Below, one piece after another: positions 22,352 through 30,397 of a DNA stretch of 64,000 nt. Source of the stretch: DASPKM01 sp963817075 (lineage in GTDB: Bacteria; Bacteroidota; Bacteroidia; Chitinophagales; Chitinophagaceae); NCBI GenBank assembly GCA_963817075.1, contig CAWFMT010000002.1:434001-498000 (forward strand), read 5' to 3'. Below the pieces are notes generated by a model. The model worked only from the letters and a program-made list of their open reading frames with translations, was not told the DNA's origin and made no database searches. Position 1 is the first letter of the stretch. Each line of letters starts with the position of its first letter. A program made the translations under genes and the position numbers.

Positions 22352-22828
22352 ATGGCATACATACCTAAAATTATAGGGTTTTTACTTGCGTTATCTATAT
22401 CATTTTGCAGACCAGTATATAAGAGAAATATTTATCGAGATCCATCAGAGCTGAGCGAAATGGAAATCAAAAGAATGGCTGATTCCTTTTACGATAATGA
22501 TAAGTATGATTCAGCAATTAAGTATTTCACATTCCTTATTCATTCTGATTCCACTCAAGGAGAATACTACTTCAAAAGAGGGTATTCGTTTGGTATGATA
22601 TCTAAGAAACGAAAAGCGATAGCTGACTTTGAAAAGTCGATAGTCTTAAAGTATCGAGTATCAGATTCTTACTTGAATATAGCAGCTGACACATTACTTG
22701 AAAATGATTCTATGGCGCTTTTTTATTTTGAAAAGTCATATGAAGCAGATTCTCAAAATGTCAAGGCAGCTCATGAAATTCGCTTTTTGAAAGAATATAG
22801 GCGGCGCAAGAAGAGAAATGATAATTGA
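22352..22828 (+). CDS. TPR-containing lipoprotein
   Basis: 158 residues. Signal LLALSISFC ends in a lipobox cysteine near residue 20. Tetratricopeptide-like helices follow: YDSAIKYFTFLIHSDSTQ, EYYFKRGYSFGMISKKRKA, IADFEKSIVLKYRV and MALFYFEKSYEADSQN. TPRs bind protein partners. It is separated by about 90 bases from the previous gene. A second TPR-like gene lies at 43807 and a TPR relic at 47187. Confidence 0.75.
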   Translation: MAYIPKIIGFLLALSISFCRPVYKRNIYRDPSELSEMEIKRMADSFYDNDKYDSAIKYFTFLIHSDSTQGEYYFKRGYSFGMISKKRKAIADFEKSIVLKYRVSDSYLNIAADTLLENDSMALFYFEKSYEADSQNVKAAHEIRFLKEYRRRKKRNDN

Positions 22829-23125
22829 TTTTGATTGACGTATTACCTTGCTACCTGCACACCGACATGAAGGAATAAAGCAATAACGTGAAATAGTATT
22901 GATAAACGGTTTAGCTTGCAGAAACCCGCAGACCGAAGGTTCGGAAACCTGATCCATTTATATGTTGCAATGATCTTACAGCACAATCCGTTGCCGGTAA
23001 AGGCTTTTGAAGCCAGGCAGCATTATCCCTCAGACGTGACAATGGAAGCTAGGACTAAGAAATAGATCTTTGTCAAATAGATACAAAAAGATAACAATAG
23101 AATATTGTGAGTTCTGCATTTTAAG
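22829..23125. other. Gap with a short coding-like relic
   Basis: Just under 300 bases. A 29-codon frame ending at a TAG near 23065 contains LQHNPLPVKAFEARQHYPSD, which looks like a genuine protein tail rather than random sequence, but nothing else of the gene remains. No repeat or terminator seen. Confidence 0.35.
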
Positions 23126-23492
23126 TTGAAGTGCATATATTATAAGGTATACCAAGTAGCATTACGAGGGCCATTACGAGACATACTACACCTTGTTGCT
23201 TCTATATTGTTGGGTACTGTGACATCTCAATACATTTTGGGTTTGTATGTTTTTCTAGTAAAATTGGATGTACTACCCTTTTTACTTACCAATAGAATTC
23301 ATGGGGCCATGTTAGTATTAATATTTATCATTATGTTTTTTTTATATTTTAGGAAAAAAAAACGCGAGTCTATTCTTGAGAAATATGCAGGGGAAACAAA
23401 GAATCAAAGGAAATATTATGGTCGCCTTGTTCGCTATGTTTGCTTTTGTCTTGATTATTGCGGTTGCATTTTTCAGACCTGGGAAACTATAA
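23126..23492 (+). pseudogene. Small membrane protein with a frameshift near its C-terminal helix
   Basis: From a TTG at 23126 the frame gives two helices (LHLVASILLGTVTSQYILGL, GAMLVLIFIIMFFLYF) and a basic linker. It then runs into non-membrane-like sequence after a four-G run at 23390-23393. With three G's it reads GKQRIKGNIMVALFAMF and a third clear membrane helix (AFVLIIAVAFF), stopping at 23492. So this is a three-helix protein of about 121 residues carrying a one-base expansion. Confidence 0.6.
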
Positions 23493-23524
23493 ATATTAAG
23501 AAGCTGTTACGGTAAGTTCAGTTA

Positions 23525-23547
23525 GTTTTTGTTCCCCATTTGTACCT
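23525..23547 (+). repeat. Short dispersed repeat, copy 1 of 2
   Basis: GTTTTTGTTCCCCATTTGTA followed by CCT recurs at 27854-27876 with one change. Both copies lie between small genes and are followed by A+T-rich sequence. Confidence 0.55.
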
Positions 23548-23657
23548 TAAAGGATTAAATAATTAAACAAATTCAATGTAGGCAAAGGATTCAAAGAAAT
23601 TACTACTTTTTATGTACGAACATAGCGGCTAATTACTAAGTGCGTTTATATTTACGG

Positions 23658-23879
23658 ATGGATAATGATAAATTCAGTATATCAGTCGTTGGTTTAAAAG
23701 TCATAGTAACTCCATTCCTATTGAACTCGGAAAACAGATTGGTATATAGGGTAGAGCTCCCTGAACATATGCCCATCATTACAGAGATGGATGACAACGG
23801 ATTTTGGACGAGCGACCAACTCCAGGATAAGGATTTGATCGATCATATTGGATTTATAATCGGACAGCATGAAGCCTGA
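23658..23879 (+). CDS. Small protein of unknown function, first gene of a duplicated pair
   Basis: 73 residues from the ATG at 23658 (a TTG-type start 18 bases upstream is less likely). The protein is acidic, with the run LPEHMPIITEMDDNGFWTS and C-terminal HIGFIIGQHEA; no signal peptide. It is followed after 17 bases by the 81-residue gene. Both recur near 51-52 kb, where this gene is decayed (51147-51359) but its partner is intact. The conserved pairing suggests a functional unit, possibly an immunity pair; no domain is recognised. Confidence 0.6.
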   Translation: MDNDKFSISVVGLKVIVTPFLLNSENRLVYRVELPEHMPIITEMDDNGFWTSDQLQDKDLIDHIGFIIGQHEA

Positions 23880-23896
23880 GGTTCGTATATTCGGAT

Positions 23897-24142
23897 ATGC
23901 CCTATTATCTCGTGACCTGCACTACTGATCAATTAAATAAACACGAAGCCATCGTGGAATATGTAGAGACGAATCTGGATAAGCTTTTTCTCAAACTACA
24001 AAGACAGGCAGAAATCAAATTCGGCAACCTTATTTATTTTGACGTAGTAATGATATCCCAACACAGTCCACTTTTAATAAAGCCTTCAGAGCCTCGTAAG
24101 CACAATCCTTTTGAAGTAACGATGCTTGGCAGGGTGAAATAG
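23897..24142 (+). CDS. Small soluble protein, paralogue of 52231-52488
   Basis: 81 residues, ATG at 23897. Nearly identical to the protein at 52231: the opening MPYYLVTCTTDQLNKHEAIV is shared exactly, as are the HSPLL and KPSEPRKHN segments. Differences are few and mostly conservative, which points to selection on both copies. No signal peptide or membrane segment. Family unknown. Confidence 0.7.
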   Translation: MPYYLVTCTTDQLNKHEAIVEYVETNLDKLFLKLQRQAEIKFGNLIYFDVVMISQHSPLLIKPSEPRKHNPFEVTMLGRVK

Positions 24143-24166
24143 TAATCTGCCTAAAACAAGGTCAAA

Positions 24167-24451
24167 ATGACGATAAGAGGAATTCTACGTTTAAGTAAAT
24201 TGATTTTTACTCCAATTATTATTCTTTTGATTATCCTTGGTGGCCTTTTCCTTTTCTTTCCTTATAATTATTTCTCCGGCAACAAGCTCCCACACCTACT
24301 TGGTTCTGCTTTTCCATTTTTTTTGGTTCTTTTAATCCCTATTGACTTAGTATTGCGCGGGTTTTATTCAAAGGACCTAAAAAGGCTTTGGCTTCTCGAG
24401 GTGTTCACTTTACTAATCCTTGGAATCGTGATTTTGATTTTCTTTGTATAA
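24167..24451 (+). CDS. Small three-helix membrane protein
   Basis: 94 residues, ATG 25 bases after the previous stop. Hydrophobic segments: IFTPIIILLIILGGLFLFF, LLGSAFPFFLVLLIPIDLVL and LLEVFTLLILGIVILIFFV. Short basic loops put the N-terminus inside. It sits between soluble small genes in the same direction. Small polytopic proteins of this kind are typical immunity candidates against pore-forming or membrane-acting toxins; unproven here. Confidence 0.6.
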   Translation: MTIRGILRLSKLIFTPIIILLIILGGLFLFFPYNYFSGNKLPHLLGSAFPFFLVLLIPIDLVLRGFYSKDLKRLWLLEVFTLLILGIVILIFFV

Positions 24452-24491
24452 TAGAACACCACAATAGACAAACAGGCAAGAAAACAAAATT

Positions 24492-24869
24492 ATGAGGGTA
24501 AAAGATGAATTAAAATTAAATAGCATTACTGCAAATTATTATTCATGTAATTTATGTAAAACGGATAGTGACGTTACAATAAATTTTGATAGTGTTAATC
24601 TGGTTTTTTTAGGCTGTTCAATTTTTAAATGTGGGTATCCGAATGAAGAAATCTATATGCACTATGATTATTACACACAGGGTTCAATGTCGAAATATTG
24701 TTTGTACGAAATACATGAGAGCGAATGGATAAAAGAGTTGAATGAAATGAATAAAGTACATCCAAGGCATACAGATGAAATTTTTATAAGGACAAAACAC
24801 TTTATTATTGTATTTGAAGATGAAGTTTTTGAATGTATTGCAAACTCATATCATGTGGGTAAATTATGA
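24492..24869 (+). CDS. Cytosolic protein of unknown function
   Basis: 125 residues, no signal peptide. Several cysteines early on (CNLCKTDSDV, GCSIFKCGY) and a Tyr-rich middle (MHYDYYTQGSMSKYCLYEI). Acidic and beta-rich at the end (FIIVFEDEVFECIANSYHVG), a composition usual for small immunity proteins. Same direction as its neighbours, 40 bases downstream. No known family. Confidence 0.6.
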   Translation: MRVKDELKLNSITANYYSCNLCKTDSDVTINFDSVNLVFLGCSIFKCGYPNEEIYMHYDYYTQGSMSKYCLYEIHESEWIKELNEMNKVHPRHTDEIFIRTKHFIIVFEDEVFECIANSYHVGKL

Positions 24870-25077
24870 TTAGGACGTAATAAATAACTATCCCTTGAAT
24901 TTAGGAGAGGATTTAAATAGGTCTGTGATATGGAGATTGATTAAGCAATTCAGGATCCCGATTCCATTATACCGAGTGCCACAATAATGAATTTGTTATT
25001 TTCTATTCAAATCAATCGTTGACCTCACTGCAGCTATTTATTCATAAACCAGCAAAAAATCCATAAAAATTTTAAGA

Positions 25078-25476
25078 ATGACTGTTCCCACCATTAAATA
25101 TATCAGTAGAAAGGAGTTTGAAGATTCCGAAGGTATATATAAAATATTATCAGACGAAATCACTAACACTCATGCCTGTTTTGAGTTAAACAATAAAAAG
25201 TATTTTATCGGATATTCAAGTAATAATATTATCAAAGTGGATTTAATGTTCCTTGAAAAAGAAAAATACTTGTTGGTAGGTGTAGATTTAAAAGTGGCCG
25301 TTTTAAGTGCAGAAACTGGGAGGATTGTTTTTGCGATTGGCTTGTTTAGTTATTTCAAAGGTTTTGCAAATACAAGTGAGTTGACATTCACTATTTTCTC
25401 GGAATTGGAGGATATTGTAATTAATAAGAACGGATTAAGTATTAGCCAGATACTTCCCCATGAATTAGAATTCTGA
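25078..25476 (+). CDS. Cytosolic protein of unknown function
   Basis: 132 residues, ATG at 25078. All alpha/beta pattern with the core LVGVDLKVAVLSAETGRIVF, which resembles a beta-hairpin sensor-like fold; no motif recognised. A separate open stretch with coding character (25469-25666) follows in the next frame. The true protein could be about 65 residues longer, with a frameshift near 25465. Confidence 0.55.
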   Translation: MTVPTIKYISRKEFEDSEGIYKILSDEITNTHACFELNNKKYFIGYSSNNIIKVDLMFLEKEKYLLVGVDLKVAVLSAETGRIVFAIGLFSYFKGFANTSELTFTIFSELEDIVINKNGLSISQILPHELEF

Positions 25477-25666
25477 TCGATATTTAGAAATTCCCTTTGG
25501 CTTTAGAAAGGATAACTCGATTATTCTGAAATTAGCTATACCATTTGACCAAAAGTATTCGATTAATGATGATGTCACAAAAGAATATGTACTTGAATGT
25601 ATAGAAAAAGCAGGTGGCGAAAAGTACAGTGATTTCTATCATGTGCTTTTGGGATATGATGGATAA
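25469..25666 (+). pseudogene. Coding remnant without a start, possibly the tail of the preceding gene
   Basis: 66 codons open from just after a TAG, ending in TAA at 25666. The reading RYLEIPFGFRKDNSIILKL, then AIPFDQKYSINDDV, and EYVLECIEKAGGEKYSDF has normal protein composition. It has no start codon with a ribosome site. Either a one-base shift at about 25465 joins it to the 25078 gene, or it is a 3' relic of a lost gene. Confidence 0.45.
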
Positions 25667-25987
25667 TTTCCTAGAATATGCCAATTTGGAATAGTGGAAG
25701 TTTTGATTTTTCATAAGATTCATTGTAGTTCTTATAGGGTTCTTATACGAATATTTGAATAGTCATCACATAAATACTATGGCCAAATATCCACTATCGG
25801 GTTTGCGCTTTCAGACACATCATTCATTCTCTCATCCATTGTGCTATGAAATTCCTGTTCGGTAAGAAGCATGGTTTGCATATATATTAGAGATCGAAAA
25901 TGTCTACCAAATGTTAGAGCATAAACTAAGAAAGTCTATTCAGTTCATAAATCATGGTCAACCATGAATGATAGCATTTCTTATTCT
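25667..25987. other. Intergenic, nothing recognised
   Basis: 320 bases where the plus-strand run meets the minus-strand run. I see no gene, repeat or hairpin I can support. Confidence 0.5.
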
Positions 25988-26446
25988 TTATTTTTGTATT
26001 ATGATTTTAAGCAAACTTGCATCTTCATCATTCAATCTCTCAGAGTCAAACCCAAAAAATACTCCCGTGATTGTCTCTATATTTGGGGTATTAAAATGAG
26101 GACCATATTCAATTTTGAAATTTACTTGGAGGTGGTTTAACTTTTCTGTCACCTCCTTAAATGTTAAGTTCGGAGTAATCCAATCGGGCTCAAAGTAAAT
26201 TGTTCTAATTCCTTTATAGAGTTGATATACATTAATGATAATCTCGCTTAGCCCAGTGAAACAATAGTCATCCTCAAAGTAAAATTCTACAAAGTCAAGA
26301 ATAATGTAAGGATAGTTTCGCTGTCTTAAATCATTTATTTCTTTATTAGAATTGTGAAACAATTCTTCAATCTCTTTAGATGTATCTCCCCACTTTAATG
26401 GGGATATATCGCCATTTATGATCCATTCTGTAATATTGAATTTCAC
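25988..26446 (-). CDS. Cytosolic immunity-like protein of unknown family
   Basis: 152 residues, no signal peptide. Opens ITEWIINGDISPLKWGDTSK and contains YIILDFVEFYFEDDY, a very acidic aromatic strand, then GIRTIYFEPDWITPNLTF. This W-rich, acidic small-protein pattern is common in immunity proteins of polymorphic toxin systems. It lies 49 bases downstream of a CdiI-like gene on the same strand, which supports the idea. No named family recognised. Confidence 0.6.
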   Translation of the reverse strand: MKFNITEWIINGDISPLKWGDTSKEIEELFHNSNKEINDLRQRNYPYIILDFVEFYFEDDYCFTGLSEIIINVYQLYKGIRTIYFEPDWITPNLTFKEVTEKLNHLQVNFKIEYGPHFNTPNIETITGVFFGFDSERLNDEDASLLKIIIQK

Positions 26447-26495
26447 TAGAACTGTTGTACTATATTTAGTAATTATTTTAAAATATCTACTTTAT

Positions 26496-26894
26496 TCAGA
26501 AATCGCCATCCAGAAACTTATCCAATTGTCTTAGAAATTTACGGTTCACATTTTCAGTACTTTGTAAATAATCCATATGTTCCAGGAGCAAGGATTTACA
26601 GGCTTTCCTAACGTCAAGTTGAGGCCAAACCTCTATACTTAAAACAGAACTTAAAAGGTCTCCTGGATAATTATCTCCCTTTACAAGTATATCCTTCTTT
26701 AATAACTTCACAGCCAATGGAAGTAAATAGTTTAAACCTATATTTTGTCCTATTAAAAGCCGGATTTGTTCAACGGATAATTCTCTGATCGGAATCCTTC
26801 GATATTTGTAGCACTTTTCGACAAGAACCGAGGGGAATTCGAAATCCTTCCAAAAATCATTCTCTAACTCCTCAATAGATTTATTGTCTTGCAT
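26496..26894 (-). CDS. Contact-dependent growth inhibition immunity protein (CdiI_3-like)
   Basis: 132 residues. The family pattern is visible along the whole protein: SIEELENDFW at the start, SVLVEKCYKYRRIPIREL, SVEQIRLLIGQNIGLNYLLP and LAVKLLKKDILVKGDNYPGD followed by LLSSVLS. This agrees with the CdiI_3 immunity family (PF18616), whose members neutralise the C-terminal toxin of CdiA or RHS-type proteins. No toxin gene lies beside it, so it is an orphan immunity gene that could protect against toxins of related strains. Confidence 0.75.
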   Translation of the reverse strand: MQDNKSIEELENDFWKDFEFPSVLVEKCYKYRRIPIRELSVEQIRLLIGQNIGLNYLLPLAVKLLKKDILVKGDNYPGDLLSSVLSIEVWPQLDVRKACKSLLLEHMDYLQSTENVNRKFLRQLDKFLDGDF

Positions 26895-27127
26895 CTTATT
26901 GAAATAAGTAAGAAATCATTCATTATTTTTGTAAGATTTTTAAAGCCAATATTGACTGTTCAATCACAATTAACTTTTTACTCCTGCCACATCGTTATCC
27001 TCAATTCTAGGTTTCAATTTATCCACAATAATATTGTGTTTCTCATATTTGATAATTTTTTCATTACACGAAAATAATAAAGCCAGGGCGAGAAGAATGA
27101 TGATATCCAAACGGCATATTCTATGGA

Positions 27128-27709
27128 TTATCTAAGTCCGGGATTTGTAATAATACCAGGAATCGAGTTTTCCAACTGTTCAAGATCGGCAGGGGTAACA
27201 TAGTTACCTTGAAGACCTAAGTATTTCAATTGTTTTAATCGACCCAATTTCTCAAGTTCATTTGAAATAGTCAATTTGTTGTAAAACAGGAATAAACTAT
27301 CGAGATGTTTAAGCTTGTATATATCTTCTGGTAAGGTAACAATATCAAGATTTACCAAGGAAAGCACTTGTAGAGTAGTAAGGTGGGTTATTTCATTTGG
27401 TAAGTGTCTGAATGGAGGTTTTTTTTCTTTTGGGTCGATTATCGTATTAGGTACAAGAGTTTCCCATCCATTCCTATCTTTTGAAATATATAATCTCTCA
27501 ACATTTTTTAAAGATTCAATTTCCTTTGGCACAGAATCAAGTCCATAATCACTCAAATAAATCTCAACTTCTGTTTTGCCTTTAAATTCCTTAAAGACAC
27601 TCAACTCCCTATTGGAATCGCAGCCTAGCAGGGAAAATAATAATATGCACAAAAATGGTTTCAAGACATCGAAATTAACTCGCAATTGCTTGTGTTCAAT
27701 TCGGGCCAT
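27128..27709 (-). CDS. Leucine-rich-repeat lipoprotein
   Basis: 193 residues with a lipobox FSLLGC (Cys near residue 30) after a basic N-terminus. Leucine-rich repeats of about 23 residues follow: LPNEITHLTTLQVLSLVNLD, LPEDIYKLKHLDSLFLFYN and LEKLGRLKQLKYLGLQGN. LRRs form a curved binding surface. Lipid anchoring places it in the periplasm or at the surface. A different LRR protein lies at 48372 in the same archipelago. Confidence 0.8.
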   Translation of the reverse strand: MARIEHKQLRVNFDVLKPFLCILLFSLLGCDSNRELSVFKEFKGKTEVEIYLSDYGLDSVPKEIESLKNVERLYISKDRNGWETLVPNTIIDPKEKKPPFRHLPNEITHLTTLQVLSLVNLDIVTLPEDIYKLKHLDSLFLFYNKLTISNELEKLGRLKQLKYLGLQGNYVTPADLEQLENSIPGIITNPGLR

Positions 27710-28124
27710 TTTAGTAGACTCCCGATGAGATTTATTGTAGAAAAAATAGAGGGGTACAAAGAGGTAAAACTATCATCGAATGAATACCGGGGATCTGTTT
27801 CAGGTAGCGATTGATATTAATTGATATACTCTTTATGAAGTGGATTTTTGATTGTTTTTGTTCCCTATTTGTACCTCTTACATCCTCACGGTAACTTAAC
27901 TACTTAAATATTAGTAGTTTAATTCGAGCTTCTACATTCTGTATTGAAATATTAATCGCTAGAACAGGACACTGAATTAACTTCTACATTGATGTAGGTT
28001 CGGAGACATTATTTTAGAACTGGCTGGGAAAGTACTGGTGACAAGTTGGTTAAAGGTACCGGTTCTGGACTGGGTGGTGTCTAATCTGGTATTAGGATTA
28101 TATAGGAACTACGTGTGTAAAATG
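27710..28124. other. Intergenic with short repeat copy 2 and a protein-tail relic
   Basis: 415 bases. 27854-27876 repeats the motif at 23525-23547. Near 28018-28085 a 28-codon frame reads TGWESTGDKLVKGTGSGLGG and stops, like the glycine-rich tail of a lost protein. No complete gene. Confidence 0.4.
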
Positions 28125-29090
28125 CTACTTGCGTTCAACCAATTGCCAACCATTTTCGGGTAATCCCTCTCTCAAAATATACTCAGCCCCAATTTTATGA
28201 TATTCAAGTACAATATGATACTGCCTTTCACTGAAATTGCGCTGAGTGTTAGGAAGCGAGATTACATATGTTAGAGAAATACGCGCGGCGTTCCAATAGT
28301 CAATTATTTCCCCTACTTCAATATATCTTATTGGTTTGTTAGAACTAGCAATAAGCTTTTTCAGTTGAATTTGATTGTAATAAGCCAAAATCACGCCTGT
28401 TGTGTCCATTTCAATTTTTCCTGGGTCAAGTGTTTCTACAACGGAATCATTATTTTTTCTATCCATAGAGATTCTCAAAGTGTCATTGTCAAGCTTTAGC
28501 TCCTTTGTTTGCAAAAAATGTTTAATGGCTGTTGCAATCAATTTGTATTGATTCTTTGGATCGACTCTATAAATACTGTTTGAGTCAAAATAGAACATGG
28601 ATTTTGGTGGGAAATCGGTTTCATTTTTTGAGGTTTTAGTATAGACTACATCTCCAATTTTTAGTCGGTCCTGGAGGGTTTCCATTTTATAGCTTTTAAG
28701 CCTTGCCATCGGATACCTAAATCCAGTGAAAGTATCAATTCTTACTTCCTGACCACAATAATCACAATTATCTGAAATAAGATTGATAATTGTGCCTGTG
28801 TCTCGCTTTTCTGCTTTACCATAATAATAATAAAACGCTCCGTCTGAGGCAGAATAGAACTTCTTCTTCTTGACTATCTGCACCGGCATTTTGTACATAA
28901 AAAAACTATCATTTTCTACCAGTAATAAGTTTTCGTGATACCATTTTCTCGGAGCGTCATAGTAATGAACTTTCCCATTATCATCTTTCCAACTTATTCT
29001 TTCAAGGCCTTTATAAAAACCATTCTGGCTTTGAGAGTGTGAATTCAATCCGACCATATAAGAACATAAAATCAATATGATTAGTTTCAT
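28125..29090 (-). CDS. Secreted protein of unknown function
   Basis: 321 residues with a signal peptide (LIILILCSYMVGLNSHSQ). Mature part: YKGLERISWKDDNGKVHYYD, a CDYCGQ cysteine pair near residue 110, a basic KKKKFYSASDGAFYYYY stretch and a C-terminal nuclear-transport-factor-like pattern (YIEVGEIIDYWNAARISLTY, ending GLPENGWQLVERK). That end resembles cystatin/NTF2-type cup folds, but this is only an impression. Function unknown. Confidence 0.65.
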   Translation of the reverse strand: MKLIILILCSYMVGLNSHSQSQNGFYKGLERISWKDDNGKVHYYDAPRKWYHENLLLVENDSFFMYKMPVQIVKKKKFYSASDGAFYYYYGKAEKRDTGTIINLISDNCDYCGQEVRIDTFTGFRYPMARLKSYKMETLQDRLKIGDVVYTKTSKNETDFPPKSMFYFDSNSIYRVDPKNQYKLIATAIKHFLQTKELKLDNDTLRISMDRKNNDSVVETLDPGKIEMDTTGVILAYYNQIQLKKLIASSNKPIRYIEVGEIIDYWNAARISLTYVISLPNTQRNFSERQYHIVLEYHKIGAEYILREGLPENGWQLVERK

Positions 29091-29233
29091 TGGCTATAGT
29101 GTTAGACCCCAAAGAGATAGTTGGTGTCCTTCACAATCAAATGACCTGTGTATGTTCATCAGACAACCAAGAAAGTAATTGGAATGGTCAAGTCGTATCA
29201 AGGTAGTCCATGTGACATACCCAATTAAAAACA

Positions 29234-29755
29234 CTATTCTACAAATATTTTCATTTTTTTTGCCAGTTCTAAAAAACAGGGGTTAAGTTTCTGTCTCTGA
29301 GTTTTGATGAACCTGACAACCTCCTCAGAACGCGCATTGTCAAACCTTGTATCGCCGGGATTGAGTGCAGACGAAAAGCCGTTAATGTCCCATCCCCAGA
29401 GTTTCTTTTTTGTTTTAAAGTTAAATGCCATGCTACAGCGGGAAACCCTCTTTGCTTTGCTACCCGGTTGAACCATGCCTTCAGGCATGTAAAGATGAAA
29501 AAATAGTTCTATTGAATCATTAGTAGAGTAGAACGAATTATAACGCAGTTCAAATTCCGCCGTGTAATGATCATTGTAGTCTCTGTCGCCTAACCATGTA
29601 TACAGATACCAACGAGCAGAGTCATAGAGGTCCTGCATTTGCAAACTGTCAATTTGATTCGGATATCTAAAACAATTACTGGCCGATTCGTTCCTGAAGC
29701 AAGAAGAAAAAATCATGAGAAAGAATGGAACGATGAATGCCTTTGAGTAATTCAT
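29234..29755 (-). CDS. Lipoprotein of unknown function
   Basis: 173 residues. Signal FFLMIFSSC gives the lipid cysteine at residue 19. The mature part is aromatic and acidic (SARWYLYTWLGDRDYNDHYT, FYSTNDSIELFFHLYMPEG). About 140 bases separate it from the next gene on the same strand. It may be an immunity lipoprotein by context; no family known to me. Confidence 0.65.
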   Translation of the reverse strand: MNYSKAFIVPFFLMIFSSCFRNESASNCFRYPNQIDSLQMQDLYDSARWYLYTWLGDRDYNDHYTAEFELRYNSFYSTNDSIELFFHLYMPEGMVQPGSKAKRVSRCSMAFNFKTKKKLWGWDINGFSSALNPGDTRFDNARSEEVVRFIKTQRQKLNPCFLELAKKMKIFVE

Positions 29756-30397
29756 GCTGTAAAATGCTAGAGGGTAACAGGAGGAATTGCTAGAATTATA
29801 TTCTACTTACCCCATAGGTTAGTTATAGATCCTGTTATTTTTCATTTATGATTCCAACCTTATGAAATTCCATAATTGTACCTCCACAAGAAGGTATTGC
29901 TAATGCTAAATTGGTCAATGCATCGTGTCAACAAAAAAATATCACCTCCGTAAATCAGCCATTGAGCATCGTCTTTGATATTGGCATTTCGGCAGGGTAT
30001 GAAATCAAACTCACAATTATCACGGTAATTCCTTACCGTATTATCACGGTATTTTTTTTACTTTTTAACGGTTTCTAGTATTTTCTGCTTTCAAAAAATC
30101 CCCATTGGCATCTCATCCTAAATGTTAGATACATAAGAGATTATCTTAAGGATATCTCACGATTTATTTTGCATTTTCCATTTTTCATTTTTACTTCTCC
30201 CGCATTTCCACTGGTTGAAATCTGAAATTTTTAACTGAAGATTTGTGAACGGTTCATCCATCCATATTTGGTGTGGTGCTCCAACAAACCTTATCTACTC
30301 AATATCCCATCCTCCAGACAGCCCTGTAGTCTGACCACGAACTGTTGTATTTAGTAACCGTCGTATTTGTTGTATTTCTTTAACCTCTAATCGTTAA
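29756..30397. other. Promoter region of the RHS operon, no gene
   Basis: 640 bases between divergent genes without an open frame of note. It contains the iteron-like site at 30016-30051. The last 90 bases are T-rich with repeated GTATTTGTTGTATTT-like words, which could hold a promoter, but no clear -33/-7 pair could be assigned. Confidence 0.5.
30016..30051. promoter_or_regulatory. Repeated ATTATCACGGTA site with internal inverted repeat
   Basis: ATTATCACGGTA occurs at 30016-30027 and again at 30040-30051 (24-base period). Between them TTACCGT inverts ACGGTAA (30022-30028 against 30033-30039, 4-base spacer). A T8 run follows. This is the layout of a repressor or activator operator about 350 bases upstream of the RHS operon. 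The binding protein is unknown. Confidence 0.45.
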
